From contig NZ_JAIQDB010000002.1 of assembly GCF_020037475.1 (NCBI RefSeq), forward strand, positions 1 through 64,000: DNA of 64,000 nucleotides, written 5' to 3'. Origin of the DNA: Sutcliffiella deserti (GTDB taxonomy: Bacteria; Bacillota; Bacilli; Bacillales; Bacillaceae_I). Under the pieces are notes generated by a model that saw only the letters and a program-made list of their open reading frames with translations, made no database searches and was not told where the DNA came from. Each line of letters begins with the position of its first letter. Positions within the stretch are counted from its first letter, which is position 1. Below are positions 11,986 through 21,331 of the stretch, in pieces. Made by a program: the position numbers and the translations under genes.

Positions 11986-12159
11986 ATCTAACAACTTTTG
12001 TGGGTTCATCTTACAAATTACAGGAAACATCTAACCAAAAACCGGATTCATCTAACAGGAATAGAGACATCTAACACATTTGGGGAAACATCTAACACAT
12101 TCAGAAAACTATCTAACAAATGGCTGGATCTATCTAATAGAAAAGCAAATGCATCTAAC
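11986..12159. repeat. nine-copy array of ATCTAAC boxes at about 21-bp spacing
   Basis: The heptamer ATCTAAC (or ATCTTAC, ATCTAAT) starts at 11986, 12008, 12029, 12050, 12069, 12090, 12111, 12132 and 12153: intervals 22, 21, 21, 19, 21, 21, 21, 21. Between boxes the sequence is AT-rich and unrelated apart from frequent flanking CA/AA. It lies in a 500-bp gap between pyrG and the convergent ywjG; the rest of this gap (11,731-11,985) shows no gene. Confidence 0.85.
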
Positions 12160-12229
12160 AAAAAACCTCCCAACACCAATCTACTACTAAGAGGAATCCT
12201 AACAAGGGAGAGTTCCCCCCCCTCCCATG

Positions 12230-12772
12230 CTAGTCCTCAAGCTCTTCCATCATCTCTTTTATAGTAAAAGCAAGTCCATAATACACATACAAAGCCGTCA
12301 TGCTGCTTGGGAAACCAAAGCGCTCGCCATCCTCACCAGGGATCAGCGGCTTTTTCAACTTCATATCAATATGAACATCCGCGATTTCCTCAAGAGACGC
12401 AGCTCCAGAAGTTTCAGCAGCAACGATGGTGGAAACAGCCACTATTTCCATACCGTGTTCCTTCAAAGCCTTAGCCGTATGCACGGCCTCTTCATCTGTC
12501 GAAAATCGGGATACAAGCAACACGCGGTCTGTCTCCGTCAATTCTTGATAGCTAGTAAGGGAAGAAAGGGGGGCGGCTTTCTGCAACGGCTCGGCACCAT
12601 CCACTGCTTCCGCCTCAATTGCCTTCATCTCCCGCACGCCATGTATGTAAATCCGTCCATCACCAACCAAAGCCTGAGCTAATAAACGAGCACCATCCTC
12701 CAACAAAAAATCCTCATTCCCAGCGATTCGACTAAACACACCCTGAAGCTGAGTCGTAAAAATCTTCAACAT
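12230..12772 (-). CDS. ywjG: DUF2529 protein YwjG
   Basis: A 180-residue cytosolic protein of the YwjG/DUF2529 family, found at this spot (between pyrG and spo0F, reading opposite to spo0F) in B. subtilis. Sequence has SIS-like alternating strands and helices: GDGRIYIHGVREM, DRVLLVSRFSTDEEA and EIVAVSTIVA resemble sugar-isomerase folds, but no catalytic residues are identifiable. ATG follows a GGAGGTG site. No function is established. It converges on pyrG across the box array and shares its upstream region with spo0F. Confidence 0.85.
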   Translation of the reverse strand: MLKIFTTQLQGVFSRIAGNEDFLLEDGARLLAQALVGDGRIYIHGVREMKAIEAEAVDGAEPLQKAAPLSSLTSYQELTETDRVLLVSRFSTDEEAVHTAKALKEHGMEIVAVSTIVAAETSGAASLEEIADVHIDMKLKKPLIPGEDGERFGFPSSMTALYVYYGLAFTIKEMMEELED

Positions 12773-12830
12773 AAACCAACACCTCCAAAAACTATACTAC
12801 CACTACCATCCCCCCCAGCCAAAGCACACG

Positions 12831-12837
12831 TTCGACA
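12831..12837 (-). promoter_or_regulatory. candidate Spo0A box upstream of spo0F
   Basis: TTCGACA is the reverse of the 0A core TGTCGAA, in a wider TTTATGTCGAACG context. B. subtilis spo0F is controlled by Spo0A~P. A 7-mer alone is weak; the location supports it. Confidence 0.45.
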
Positions 12838-12857
12838 TAAATTGAAAATCTCCTGCC

Positions 12858-12870
12858 GGGGTCTGGCCCC
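12858..12870. repeat. GGGGTCTGGCCCC palindromic repeat, copy 1
   Basis: The 13-mer GGGGTCTGGCCCC preceded by TCCTGCC recurs at 26,240-26,252 preceded by TCCTGCT. Both are intergenic, and both have a CCCCCCAGC stretch about 30-50 bp upstream. Confidence 0.6.
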
Positions 12871-12980
12871 AAAAAGAAAAAAACTCAAAAAATATTTCCC
12901 GATGTGCCACATTAGAAGTATATTATTATCTGTACTATGGTCTATTATTTAGAGGTGGGTTAAATTATTTATTGGAGAAA

Positions 12981-13010
12981 GAAGGAAATTAGACTGGTAT
13001 CGTAGAAGTA
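12981..13010 (+). promoter_or_regulatory. candidate sigma-H promoter of spo0F
   Basis: GAAGGAAAT (12981-12989) fits the sigma-H -35 consensus RNAGGAWWW and GTAGAAGTA (13002-13010) fits the -10 RNNGAATWW with one mismatch, with a 12-bp spacer. spo0F is sigma-H dependent in B. subtilis. Confidence 0.6.
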
Positions 13011-13056
13011 GTTGGAAGGGTGGAAATAATGTTCTTATTTACAAGAAAGAGGTGGA

Positions 13057-13434
13057 ATGATGGGTCAAAAGTTGCTAATTGTGGATGACCAGTATGGAAT
13101 ACGGATCTTATTGAATGAGGTGTTCCAAAAAGAAGGATATCAGACATTTCAAGCTGCAAATGGTTACCAAGCATTAGATATTGTAGAAAAGCATTCGCCT
13201 GACTTAGTGTTGTTAGACATGAAAATACCCGGGATGGATGGAATTGAAATTTTAAAAAGATTGAAGGCGATCGACTCTAGTATTCAAGTCATTATTATGA
13301 CTGCATATGGAGAGCTGGATATGATTCAGGAATCAAAAGATTTAGGTGCCATTACGCACTTTGCAAAACCTTTTGATATTGATGAAATAAGAGATGCAGT
13401 TCGCCAAAACATGCCTCAATCTACTGAAAATTAA
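13057..13434 (+). CDS. spo0F: sporulation phosphorelay response regulator Spo0F
   Basis: A 125-residue single-domain receiver that accepts phosphate from Kin sensor kinases and passes it to Spo0B. All functional residues are present: Asp10, Asp11, phospho-acceptor Asp54 (VLLDMKIPG), Thr82 (MTAYGE) and Lys104 (HFAKPFD). No output domain, as expected. Two adjacent ATG codons (13057 and 13060) are possible starts behind AAGAGGTGG; the MM start also occurs in B. subtilis. Upstream are a sigma-H-like promoter and a Spo0A box, consistent with sporulation control. Confidence 0.97.
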   Translation: MMGQKLLIVDDQYGIRILLNEVFQKEGYQTFQAANGYQALDIVEKHSPDLVLLDMKIPGMDGIEILKRLKAIDSSIQVIIMTAYGELDMIQESKDLGAITHFAKPFDIDEIRDAVRQNMPQSTEN

Positions 13435-13468
13435 TAAAAGTAGAGACAGAAAATTTAAAAATTAAAAG

Positions 13469-13482
13469 TGTTACCGCTTACA
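13469..13482 (-). promoter_or_regulatory. consensus cre between spo0F and fbaA
   Basis: Read on the minus strand, TGTAAGCGGTAACA matches TGWAANCGNTNWCA at every position. It lies about 66 bp before the inferred start of a possible promoter at 13507-13535, a spacing typical of CcpA activation sites. It overlaps a small hairpin (CCGCTT/AAGCGG). Confidence 0.55.
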
Positions 13483-13506
13483 GTTGTAAAGCGGACTACT
13501 CCGTAG

Positions 13507-13535
13507 TTGTAGTTTTCTTTTTTAGTTGGTATGCT
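13507..13535 (+). promoter_or_regulatory. possible promoter of fbaA
   Basis: TTGTAG and TATGCT with a 17-bp spacer. The match is moderate; nothing better is visible in the 349-nt gap before fbaA. Confidence 0.3.
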
Positions 13536-13783
13536 AGGTAATGGATAATATCTACCGACAAGTTTTGCACGTATGTTTCACTCTCATACATAACTAGTTT
13601 TTCAATTGGTGAAGCTAGGATTGATAGTAGTGAAGCTGTTTTTTGCAAAGAAAAAGGGATTCATGCGATGGATAAGTAGCGAACAATGATTGATGATTGT
13701 TGCCTGTCTAAGCAGGGTATACCATTTTTGTAAGAACGGGGAAAACTTTTCGGAGTGAGTATAATATGAAGGAGGATTTTACC

Positions 13784-14641
13784 ATGCCTTTAGTTTCCAT
13801 GACAGAAATGCTAAAAAAAGCAAATGCAGAAGGCTATGCAGTAGGTCAGTTTAACTTAAACAACCTTGAATTTACACAAGCAATTCTACAAGCTGCACAA
13901 GAAGAAAGTTCACCAGTAATTCTTGGTGTATCTGAAGGGGCAGCCCGTTACATGGGTGGCTTCAAAACAATCGTTGCGCTTGTAAAAGCACTTATGGAAG
14001 AGTACAAAGTTACTGTTCCTGTTGCAATTCACTTGGATCACGGCTCAAGCTATGAGTCTTGTGCAAAAGCGATCCACGCTGGATTTACTTCCGTTATGAT
14101 CGATGCTTCTCATCACCCGTTTGAAGAGAACATCGAAACAACGACGAAAGTAGTAGAATTAGCACACTTCCACGGAGTTTCTGTTGAGGCAGAGCTTGGT
14201 GTAGTAGGTGGACAAGAAGATGACGTTATCGCTGAGGGCGTTATCTATGCTGATCCAAAAGAATGTGAAGAGCTTGTAAAGCGTACTGGCATTGATTGCC
14301 TTGCACCTGCATTAGGATCCGTTCACGGACCTTACAAAGGCGAGCCAAACCTTGGCTTCAAAGAGATGGAAGAAATCAATACGCTTGCTGGTGTTCCTCT
14401 TGTATTACATGGTGGTACTGGAATTCCGACACATGATATCCAAAAGGCAATTTCTTTTGGAACAGCCAAAATCAATGTGAACACGGAAAACCAAATCACT
14501 TCTGCAAGAACAGTTCGCGAAGTATTAGCGGCTAAACCTGAGGAGTACGATCCACGTAAATACTTAGGACCAGCACGTGACGCGATCAAAGAAACGGTTC
14601 AAGGCAAAATGCGTGAATTCGGTTCATCCAACAAGGCTTAA
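13784..14641 (+). CDS. fbaA: class II fructose-bisphosphate aldolase
   Basis: A 285-residue zinc-dependent aldolase cleaving fructose 1,6-bisphosphate to DHAP and glyceraldehyde 3-phosphate in glycolysis and gluconeogenesis. Zinc/active-site residues are seen in AIHLDHGSS (His83, Asp85, His86), SVEAELG and VLHGGTGIP. The frame is open from 13766, but ATG 13784 is the real start: AGGAGG lies nine bases before it and [10 protein letters not shown] is the family N-terminus. It is followed by a transaldolase after a strong terminator. Confidence 0.97.
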   Translation: MPLVSMTEMLKKANAEGYAVGQFNLNNLEFTQAILQAAQEESSPVILGVSEGAARYMGGFKTIVALVKALMEEYKVTVPVAIHLDHGSSYESCAKAIHAGFTSVMIDASHHPFEENIETTTKVVELAHFHGVSVEAELGVVGGQEDDVIAEGVIYADPKECEELVKRTGIDCLAPALGSVHGPYKGEPNLGFKEMEEINTLAGVPLVLHGGTGIPTHDIQKAISFGTAKINVNTENQITSARTVREVLAAKPEEYDPRKYLGPARDAIKETVQGKMREFGSSNKA

Positions 14642-14698
14642 TTCAAAATAACCATTTAATAACAACATCATTTCAACCAACAACAAGGCAACAATAGC

Positions 14699-14728
14699 AA
14701 AACCGCCCATACCAAGGCGGTTTTGTTT
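14699..14728 (+). terminator. intrinsic terminator of fbaA
   Basis: AAAACCGCC (14699-14707) pairs perfectly with GGCGGTTTT (14716-14724), then GTTT. Confidence 0.88.
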
Positions 14729-14777
14729 ATTTCCTATTTGAAAGCGCAACCAACCATTTTCCAAGGGAGAGATAAAC

Positions 14778-15422
14778 ATGAAATTTTTCATCGATACAGC
14801 AAATTTAGAGGAAATTAAAGAGGTACACGAACTAGGGATTCTTGCTGGTGTGACAACAAATCCGAGTCTAGTTGCAAAAGAAAACATCACATTCGAAGAC
14901 CGCCTACGTGAAATCACATCTTTTGTATCAGGCTCAGTAAGTGCAGAGGTTATCGCACTTGATGCAGAAGGAATGATTGAAGAAGGAAAAACACTTGCAG
15001 CTATCGCACCAAACATTACGGTGAAGGTTCCAATGACCCCAGATGGACTAAAAGCAGTAAAAGTATTTTCCGAACTTAATATAAAAACGAATGTTACCCT
15101 GATTTTTAATGCAAATCAGGCACTCCTCGCTGCAAGAGCAGGGGCAACCTACGTATCCCCGTTCCTCGGCAGATTAGATGACATTGGCCAAAACGGATTA
15201 GATCTAGTAGAGACAATCGCAGATATTTTCGCCGTACATGATATACCAACTGAAATTATCGCCGCATCCATCCGCCATCCACTTCACATCACAGAGGCGG
15301 CATTAAAAGGGGCACACATCGCAACAGTTCCATATAAAGTGCTGATGCAACTTTTCGGACACCCTTTAACAGACCAGGGAATTGAAAAGTTCTTGGAGGA
15401 TTGGAACAACCGAAAGCAATAA
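14778..15422 (+). CDS. tal: transaldolase-like protein (TalC/FSA family)
   Basis: A 214-residue small transaldolase of the fructose-6-phosphate aldolase group, called YwjH in B. subtilis. It transfers the dihydroxyacetone unit between sugar phosphates in the non-oxidative pentose phosphate pathway. The Schiff-base lysine is Lys83 in ITVKVPMT, and the N-terminal [13 protein letters not shown] is the family signature. ATG follows AAGGGAGAGA. It lies between fbaA and murAB as in B. subtilis. Whether it acts as transaldolase or aldolase cannot be told from sequence; B. subtilis YwjH is a transaldolase. Confidence 0.93.
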   Translation: MKFFIDTANLEEIKEVHELGILAGVTTNPSLVAKENITFEDRLREITSFVSGSVSAEVIALDAEGMIEEGKTLAAIAPNITVKVPMTPDGLKAVKVFSELNIKTNVTLIFNANQALLAARAGATYVSPFLGRLDDIGQNGLDLVETIADIFAVHDIPTEIIAASIRHPLHITEAALKGAHIATVPYKVLMQLFGHPLTDQGIEKFLEDWNNRKQ

Positions 15423-15622
15423 TTATCTTAGCTAAAAACAATCAATTACCTTAGGAATAAAGTATGAAATATTACGATTCGATAAAGTTTTACACTTTTC
15501 CATATATAGATCCAACAAATTCGTGTAAACTATGAGGTAACAGAAATTTTAAGATTGGTAATAATTGTGTATAATAAAAATAACACTCTTGGAAACCAAC
15601 CTCGCCTTGAAGGGAGACCTAT

Positions 15623-16915
15623 ATGGAAAAGTTAAAAATTATTGGTGGCAACAAGTTAAATGGCACAGTACGGGTCAGTGGAGCGAAAAATAGTGCGGTC
15701 GCACTTATACCAGCAACCATTCTAGCAGACTCACCTGTAACAATTGAGGGTTTACCCAAAATATCGGATGTAGAGATCTTAAGCAGCTTACTAGAGGAAA
15801 TCGGTGGAACCACATCGATGGAAGGGGAAGACCTAACGGTTGATCCTTCCAAAATGATTGCGATGCCTTTACCTAGTGGAAAAGTGAAAATGCTTCGTGC
15901 TTCCTATTATCTGATGGGAGCAATGCTTGGCAGATTCAAAAAAGCAGTGGTAGGTTTACCGGGTGGTTGTCATCTAGGCCCAAGACCGATTGATCAGCAT
16001 ATCAAAGGTTTTGAAGCCCTGGGTGCAAAAGTTACAAACGAGCAAGGAGCAATTTACCTTCGTGCGGACGAGCTGAGAGGCGCGCGTATCTATTTAGATG
16101 TCGTGAGTGTCGGCGCAACAATTAATATCATGCTTGCTGCAGTAAAAGCAAAAGGCAGAACCATTATTGAAAATGCCGCAAAAGAACCAGAAATCATTGA
16201 CGTAGCAACTTTATTAAGCAGTATGGGCGCTCGAATCAAAGGGGCAGGGACCGATGTGATCCGAATCGATGGAGTGGATGAACTTCATGGATGCAAGCAC
16301 ACAATTATTCCCGACCGTATTGAAGCAGGGACCTATATGATTATGGCTGCTGCGAGTGGCGGAGAAATCATTATCGACAACGTGATACCACTTCATTTGG
16401 AGCCGCTGATTGCCAAGCTTCGCGAAATGGGTGTACGAATCGATATTAATGATAATCAGGACCAATTGCTAATAGTACCGGGAGAAAAATTAAAAGGCAT
16501 CGATGTGAAAACACTCGTGCATCCTGGGTTCCCGACAGATCTTCAACAGCCGATGACAACTTTGCTTACGAAGTCTGAAGGAACAAGCATTGTAACAGAT
16601 ACCATCTATTCCGCGCGATTCAAGCATGTAGATGAGCTTCGTCGCATGAATGCGCAAATAAAAGTGGAAGGTCGTTCAGCAATCATTAACGGTCCTACAC
16701 AGCTTCAAGGAGCAAAAGTGAAGGCAAGCGACTTGCGGGCAGGTGCATCCTTGGTGATCGCTGGTCTGTTAGCAGAAGGCATTACAGAAATAACTGGACT
16801 TGAACATATAGATAGAGGCTATAGTCATTTAGAAGAGAAACTAAAAGGCTTAGGTGCAACGATTTGGCGCGAAGATATGTCCGAAGAAGAAATCGAGGAG
16901 ATGCAGAACTCTTAA
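15623..16915 (+). CDS. murAB: UDP-N-acetylglucosamine 1-carboxyvinyltransferase (MurAB/MurZ)
   Basis: A 430-residue enolpyruvyl transferase that adds phosphoenolpyruvate to UDP-GlcNAc, the first committed peptidoglycan step. The fosfomycin-sensitive nucleophile Cys116 is in [25 protein letters not shown] near residue 20 binds substrate. It is one of two MurA paralogues usual in Bacillus; synteny with ywjH and glpX marks it as the MurAB (MurZ) copy. ATG follows AAGGGAGA. A possible -10 TATAAT lies at 15570-15575 but lacks a good -35. Its stop codon lies in the loop of its own terminator. Confidence 0.95.
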   Translation: MEKLKIIGGNKLNGTVRVSGAKNSAVALIPATILADSPVTIEGLPKISDVEILSSLLEEIGGTTSMEGEDLTVDPSKMIAMPLPSGKVKMLRASYYLMGAMLGRFKKAVVGLPGGCHLGPRPIDQHIKGFEALGAKVTNEQGAIYLRADELRGARIYLDVVSVGATINIMLAAVKAKGRTIIENAAKEPEIIDVATLLSSMGARIKGAGTDVIRIDGVDELHGCKHTIIPDRIEAGTYMIMAAASGGEIIIDNVIPLHLEPLIAKLREMGVRIDINDNQDQLLIVPGEKLKGIDVKTLVHPGFPTDLQQPMTTLLTKSEGTSIVTDTIYSARFKHVDELRRMNAQIKVEGRSAIINGPTQLQGAKVKASDLRAGASLVIAGLLAEGITEITGLEHIDRGYSHLEEKLKGLGATIWREDMSEEEIEEMQNS

Positions 16916-16935
16916 CAGAGTTCTGCATTTTTTTA
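16901..16935 (+). terminator. intrinsic terminator overlapping the murAB stop
   Basis: ATGCAGAACTCT (16901-16912) pairs perfectly with AGAGTTCTGCAT (16917-16928), loop TAAC, then seven T. Confidence 0.92.
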
Positions 16936-17130
16936 TTGTTAATCATGTCAATCACTCCTTAATGTGATATACTATTAATCAAAAGTATGACATAATGCTA
17001 GAGTTTGCATTAGTTTTAAGATCTTAGTAAAGATTTTATTCGGAAAGTTTGCGGCTGGAATTTCTATGCGAAAACAGCCACGTAAAAAAAGGAAGATACA
17101 TAGAAAAGATAAACAAAGGGAGTGGGAGAA

Positions 17131-18099
17131 ATGGAAAGAAGTTTATCCATGGAATTAATTCGAGTAACAGAAGCGGCGGCTCTATCCTCTGCACGTTGGA
17201 TGGGAAGAGGCGACAAAGTGAATGCTGACGATGCAGCAACCTCAGCGATGCGCGATGTATTTGATACCATTCCGATGAAGGGTACCGTCGTAATCGGAGA
17301 AGGCGAAATGGATGAAGCTCCTATGCTCTATATTGGAGAAAAGCTCGGAACAGGTTATGGACCACGAGTGGATGTAGCGGTCGATCCTTTGGAAGGGACA
17401 AGCATCGTGGCATCAGGCGGCTGGAATGCACTCGCTGTTTTAGCTGTTGCCGATCATGGTAACCTCTTACATGCCCCAGATATGTACATGGATAAAATAG
17501 CAGTAGGACCGGAAGCTGTTGGGAAAATCGATATTAATGCATCGGTACTTGATAACCTGAAAGCAGTTGCTAAAGCAAAAAACAAAGACATTGAAGACCT
17601 GGTGGCAGTTATCTTAAACAGGCCACGACATGAAAAAATCATAGCAGAATTAAGAGAAGCAGGAGCACGAATCAAGCTGATTGATGATGGAGATGTAGCG
17701 GCTGCCATTAATACCGCTTTCGATCATACAGGTGTTGATATCCTATTCGGTTCAGGGGGCGCGCCTGAAGGGGTTATCGCAGCTGTAGCGCTTAAATGCT
17801 TAGGCGGAGAAATCCAAGGAAAGCTATTGCCACAAAACGAAGAAGAAATGATCCGTTGCCGCAAAATGGGCATTGAAAACATAGATGCTGTTCTTAGAAT
17901 GGAAGACTTGGTCCGTGGAGATGACGCAATCTTCGCTGCCACAGGAGTGACGGATGGAGAGCTACTCCGAGGTGTTCAGTTTAAGGGAACAAACGCTACA
18001 ACTCATTCTGTTGTCATGCGTGCTAAATCCGGAACCGTCCGATTTGTAGATGGTCAGCATAATATTAAGAAAAAACCTAACCTCGTATTCAAACCGTAA
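17131..18099 (+). CDS. glpX: class II fructose-1,6-bisphosphatase GlpX
   Basis: A 322-residue GlpX-type fructose-1,6-bisphosphatase that acts in gluconeogenesis, opposite to phosphofructokinase. The metal-binding motif [10 protein letters not shown] (Asp85, Glu88) and [11 protein letters not shown] are present. The frame is open from a GTG at 17122, but ATG 17131 is chosen because AAAGGGAG sits eight bases upstream and [16 protein letters not shown] is the family start. Same position as ywjI/glpX of B. subtilis, between murAB and rho. The terminator includes the stop codon. Confidence 0.96.
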   Translation: MERSLSMELIRVTEAAALSSARWMGRGDKVNADDAATSAMRDVFDTIPMKGTVVIGEGEMDEAPMLYIGEKLGTGYGPRVDVAVDPLEGTSIVASGGWNALAVLAVADHGNLLHAPDMYMDKIAVGPEAVGKIDINASVLDNLKAVAKAKNKDIEDLVAVILNRPRHEKIIAELREAGARIKLIDDGDVAAAINTAFDHTGVDILFGSGGAPEGVIAAVALKCLGGEIQGKLLPQNEEEMIRCRKMGIENIDAVLRMEDLVRGDDAIFAATGVTDGELLRGVQFKGTNATTHSVVMRAKSGTVRFVDGQHNIKKKPNLVFKP

Positions 18100-18124
18100 G
18101 CGGAAAAGCCGCTTGCGGTTTTTC
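18092..18124 (+). terminator. intrinsic terminator of glpX
   Basis: AACCGTAAGCGG (18092-18103) pairs with CCGCTTGCGGTT (18109-18120), then TTTCT. Confidence 0.88.
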
Positions 18125-18182
18125 TCCTGTATTTGCCCAAATAGGTCAAAAAAGTGGAATGACTATCGAATTATTTAGGGAA

Positions 18183-18368
18183 AGGCTCTGTTAAAGTTGT
18201 GTGTTGATAATAAGGCTATTCCAGCGATGATTGGAGCAAAAGGCGGAGACTCCAACGGGAGATAGCGGAATACTTGCGACCCCGCAGGCGCAGCCGAGGA
18301 GGCTCCAGCACCGCCCCGTGGAACGCGTAGTCTTTTGCGGAAATCAACAGCGGCGTTTAACATAGCCT
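18183..18368 (+). repeat. MITE-like repeat, full copy 1
   Basis: A 186-bp GC-rich element whose ends are imperfect inverted repeats: left AGGCTCTGTTAAA...TGTTGAT, right (reverse) AGGCTATGTTAAA...TGTTGAT over 26 bp. Nearly identical to 52,918-53,102. Flanks TAGGGAAA and TAGGGGAAA resemble a target-site duplication with one indel. No coding capacity. Confidence 0.75.
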
Positions 18369-18742
18369 AGGGGAAAGATGATTATTTCGACACAATATGA
18401 GACGTTTCCCGACTATTCCCCAGAAAATATTAGTAGGTTACAAAGCTTGTCTATAGAAAATAGTTGCTTAAAAGTATCAAATGTGGGTAAAATATTAAAT
18501 GCTACGCATATTATGTGTAATTTATCCTTTTCTTCCTAGTGATTCTTCTCCATATCTTCATAAGGAGAGTTTTCCCACATTTATAGGGGAGTAAGTCCTC
18601 GGATACAGGTCAGCAGAATATCCGGATATCTGATATCCCATCCTTCGAATTTAATTTCAGCTCGAATCAGTTTTGGAAGACAAACAATTTAATTTTTTTC
18701 CTATCCTCACTAAATAATAGAATAGAGTGGTGTTTTCTTTTT
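18369..18742 (+). other. rho leader region
   Basis: This 374-nt stretch has no gene. It contains a likely promoter (18464-18493), so rho would have a leader of about 240 nt, including the dyad ATATCCGGATAT near 18,620. B. subtilis rho is autoregulated through its leader; a similar role here is possible but not shown. Confidence 0.4.
18464..18493 (+). promoter_or_regulatory. possible sigma-A promoter of rho
   Basis: TTGCTT (18464-18469) and TAAAAT (18488-18493) with an 18-bp spacer. Confidence 0.45.
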
Positions 18743-20014
18743 ATGGATTTAACAATTTCTCTTTTAGAAAATTTAAAACTGAAAGAACTGTATGAGTATG
18801 CACGTCAACATAAAGTATCGTACTACAGTAAACTTACGAAAAAAGAACTTATTTTTGCGATATTAAAAGCGCAAGCAGAAAAGGACGGCCTCCTGTTTAT
18901 GGAAGGTGTATTGGAAGTGATTCAATCGGAAGGGTTCGGCTTCCTACGCCCAATCAACTACTCCCCAAGCTCCGAAGATATCTACATCTCCGCCTCCCAG
19001 ATTCGTCGTTTTGATTTAAGAAACGGAGACAAAGTTTCAGGAAAGGTCCGTCCTCCTAAAGAAAACGAGCGTTATTACGGGCTGCTACATGTGGAAGCGG
19101 TAAACGGTGACGATCCGGAATCTGCAAAGGACCGTGTCCATTTTCCAGCACTGACTCCTTTATATCCAGATCGTAAAATATCGTTGGAGACTACCCAAAA
19201 GAGTCTTTCCACCCGTATCATGGATCTGATCGCACCTGTTGGGTTTGGCCAGCGTGGATTAGTGGTAGCACCACCTAAAGCAGGTAAAACGATGCTGATT
19301 AAAGAGATTGCCAACAGCATCACAACGAACCATCCGGAAGCGGAATTGATTGTCTTACTAATAGACGAGCGTCCGGAGGAAGTAACAGACATTGAACGTT
19401 CGGTGGCAGGAGACGTAGTAAGCTCCACATTCGATGAAGTTCCAGAGAACCACATCAAGGTGGCCGAGCTTGTTTTAGAGCGTGCCCTGCGTCTTGTGGA
19501 GCATAAACGGGACGTAATCATCCTAATGGATAGCATTACCCGTTTAGCGCGTGCCTACAACCTTGTAATCCCGCCAAGCGGACGTACGTTATCCGGGGGG
19601 ATTGATCCGGCTGCATTCCATCGTCCGAAGCGATTCTTTGGAGCAGCACGTAATATTGAAGAAGGCGGAAGCTTAACGATTCTTGCCACAGCACTTGTGG
19701 AAACAGGCTCCCGTATGGATGATGTTATCTATGAAGAATTTAAAGGAACAGGTAACATGGAATTACACTTGGACCGCAACCTTGCAGAACGTCGTATCTT
19801 CCCAGCGATCGATATTCGTCGCTCTGGTACACGTAAAGAAGAACTGCTTGTACCAAAAGAACACCTTGATAAGCTATGGGCAATCCGTAAAACAATGTCA
19901 GATACACCTGATTTTGCTGAAAAGCTGCTTAGAAGGCTGCGTCAGACAAAATCGAATCAGGAATTCTTTGATATTTTAGAAGAAGATCAAAAGGCAGGGA
20001 CTGCAAAGCGATAG
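18743..20014 (+). CDS. rho: transcription termination factor Rho
   Basis: A 423-residue hexameric RNA-dependent ATPase that terminates transcription. It has the N-terminal helical domain ([20 protein letters not shown]), the cold-shock-like primary RNA-binding fold ([17 protein letters not shown]), Walker A APPKAGKT (Lys182), Walker [10 protein letters not shown] and the R/Q-loop region [11 protein letters not shown] 18743 gives the normal N-terminus, but the ribosome site (GAGTGGTG) is weak, compatible with modest expression. Followed by rpmE, as in other bacilli. High similarity to B. subtilis Rho throughout. Confidence 0.97.
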   Translation: MDLTISLLENLKLKELYEYARQHKVSYYSKLTKKELIFAILKAQAEKDGLLFMEGVLEVIQSEGFGFLRPINYSPSSEDIYISASQIRRFDLRNGDKVSGKVRPPKENERYYGLLHVEAVNGDDPESAKDRVHFPALTPLYPDRKISLETTQKSLSTRIMDLIAPVGFGQRGLVVAPPKAGKTMLIKEIANSITTNHPEAELIVLLIDERPEEVTDIERSVAGDVVSSTFDEVPENHIKVAELVLERALRLVEHKRDVIILMDSITRLARAYNLVIPPSGRTLSGGIDPAAFHRPKRFFGAARNIEEGGSLTILATALVETGSRMDDVIYEEFKGTGNMELHLDRNLAERRIFPAIDIRRSGTRKEELLVPKEHLDKLWAIRKTMSDTPDFAEKLLRRLRQTKSNQEFFDILEEDQKAGTAKR

Positions 20015-20118
20015 GAGGTTCAAGGTGAGAGAGCGATATTTTCGGTCGTTTCTTACCTGAATATACCTAGTGGAAATATTTGTCCACTTCCTTATTGCAA
20101 ATATCTCTTAAAGTAATC

Positions 20119-20147
20119 TTGCAAAACCTAAAATTCCTTGATATAAT
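20119..20147 (+). promoter_or_regulatory. sigma-A promoter of rpmE
   Basis: TTGCAA (20119-20124), 17-bp spacer, TATAAT (20142-20147). Transcription would start near 20,154, leaving a leader of about 98 nt. Confidence 0.7.
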
Positions 20148-20193
20148 TTCATCAGTGTGTTTTTAAGATAAATGATGTCGAATTTTGATTTGG

Positions 20194-20209
20194 TATCATT
20201 TTAATGATA
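20194..20209. promoter_or_regulatory. palindrome in the rpmE leader
   Basis: TATCATT-TT-AATGATA is a perfect 7-2-7 inverted repeat, flanked by GTCGAATTT on the left and TTTCGAAAG on the right. It could be an operator or an mRNA hairpin. Zur boxes are 7-1-7 palindromes of different sequence, so a metal-regulator role is only a guess. Confidence 0.35.
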
Positions 20210-20251
20210 ACTCTGTTTCGAAAGACTCAGGGCGAAAAGGAGATGACAATA

Positions 20252-20500
20252 ATGAAAGCTGGAATTCATCCGGATTATCGTAAAGTTGTATTTTTGGATA
20301 CAAACACAAGTTTCAAATTCATCACTGGTTCTACGATGAAATCAAACGAAACAATCGAATGGGAAGACGGTACTACTTACCCTCTAATCAAAGTCGAGAT
20401 CTCTTCTGATTCTCACCCATTCTACACTGGACGTCAGAAGCATGCTGCTGCTGATGGACGTGTTGAGCGTTTCAACAAAAAATACGGCCTTAAGTCTTAA
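20252..20500 (+). CDS. rpmE2: 50S ribosomal protein L31 type B
   Basis: An 82-residue L31 of the long, cysteine-free type B. The sequence has no Cys at all, whereas the zinc-binding type A L31 has a CxxC pair; the [20 protein letters not shown] block is typical of type B (B. subtilis YtiA). The frame is open from 20204, but ATG 20252 follows AAAGGAGAT and begins the family sequence [11 protein letters not shown]. In B. subtilis this rho-tdk slot holds the zinc form, with the zinc-free form elsewhere under Zur control. A strong promoter and a palindrome precede it. Confidence 0.93.
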   Translation: MKAGIHPDYRKVVFLDTNTSFKFITGSTMKSNETIEWEDGTTYPLIKVEISSDSHPFYTGRQKHAAADGRVERFNKKYGLKS

Positions 20501-20516
20501 GTTTCGTAATAAAGTG

Positions 20517-20553
20517 AAACAGGCAGGTTATCCTATATCTTGCCTGTTTTTTT
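20517..20553 (+). terminator. intrinsic terminator of rpmE
   Basis: AAACAGGCA (20517-20525) pairs with TGCCTGTTT (20541-20549), followed by T. Confidence 0.85.
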
Positions 20554-20656
20554 ACTTTACATATAGAAGTGCTTATGTTTCCTTTTGGAGACTGAGCACT
20601 TTTTATACGCAAAAAAACCCTAAAAAACGCTATAAAATAGAAGGGAGAGGCTGTGC

Positions 20657-21262
20657 ATGTACGTAATGAAGCATACAGGTTGGGTAGAAGTGATTTGTGG
20701 CAGTATGTTTTCTGGAAAATCAGAAGAACTGATACGCCGCATGCGACGCTCCCAATTTGCCAAACAAACCATCCAGGTTTTTAAACCAGCAATAGACAAC
20801 CGTTACGCAGATGAAGCTGTTGTTTCACATAATGGTACATCCATCATTGCTATGCCAGTTCCCACTTCCCTTGCTATCCTTGATCAAGTGGAAGAACAAA
20901 CAGATGTGGTCGGCATCGATGAAGTTCAGTTCTTTGATGAGGACATTATAAAAGTGATTCAAGAGTTGGCAGACAGAGGCTACTGTGTCATTGCAGCCGG
21001 TCTTGACCAGGATTTCCGTGGAGAGCCATTCGGGAAAATTCCGGAGTTGTTGGCCATCGCTGAGTCTGTAACAAAACTACAAGCTGTATGTGCTGTCTGC
21101 GGGTCTCCTGCTAGCCGCACACAACGTTTAATTAACGGCAACCCAGCTTGTTACGATGATCCCATTATTTTAGTCGGCGCTTCGGAATCATACGAACCTC
21201 GTTGTCGTCATCATCATGAAGTCCCTCTAAATGTTTCCGTGCTTCAAGAAGTAAAAAAGTAA
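20657..21262 (+). CDS. tdk: thymidine kinase
   Basis: A 201-residue type II thymidine kinase that salvages thymidine with ATP. P-loop GSMFSGKS at residues 15-22, catalytic Glu89 in IDEVQFFD, lasso-domain zinc cysteines in VCAVCGSP and a further Cys-His group CRHHHE at the C-terminus. ATG 20657 follows AAGGGAGAGG and gives the MYVMK start also used by B. subtilis. Gene order rho-rpmE-tdk is conserved. Confidence 0.96.
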   Translation: MYVMKHTGWVEVICGSMFSGKSEELIRRMRRSQFAKQTIQVFKPAIDNRYADEAVVSHNGTSIIAMPVPTSLAILDQVEEQTDVVGIDEVQFFDEDIIKVIQELADRGYCVIAAGLDQDFRGEPFGKIPELLAIAESVTKLQAVCAVCGSPASRTQRLINGNPACYDDPIILVGASESYEPRCRHHHEVPLNVSVLQEVKK

Positions 21263-21331
21263 CATTTTTTCCTAATATATTACCAAAGTTTTTTGTGAAG
21301 AGAGGATACGCTAATAGCAGGAGGTGTTTGC

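Noticed and set aside
11998..12264. An 88-residue plus-strand frame over the ATCTAAC array
   Set aside because: No ribosome site; it overlaps ywjG and its 7-residue periodicity follows from the 21-bp spacing of the boxes.
13760..13765. TATAAT just before fbaA as its -10
   Set aside because: No -35 at a proper distance, and transcription would start within the fbaA ribosome site.
14740..14753. cre-like TGAAAGCGCAACCA before the transaldolase gene
   Set aside because: Two mismatches at conserved positions and directly after a terminator; too weak.
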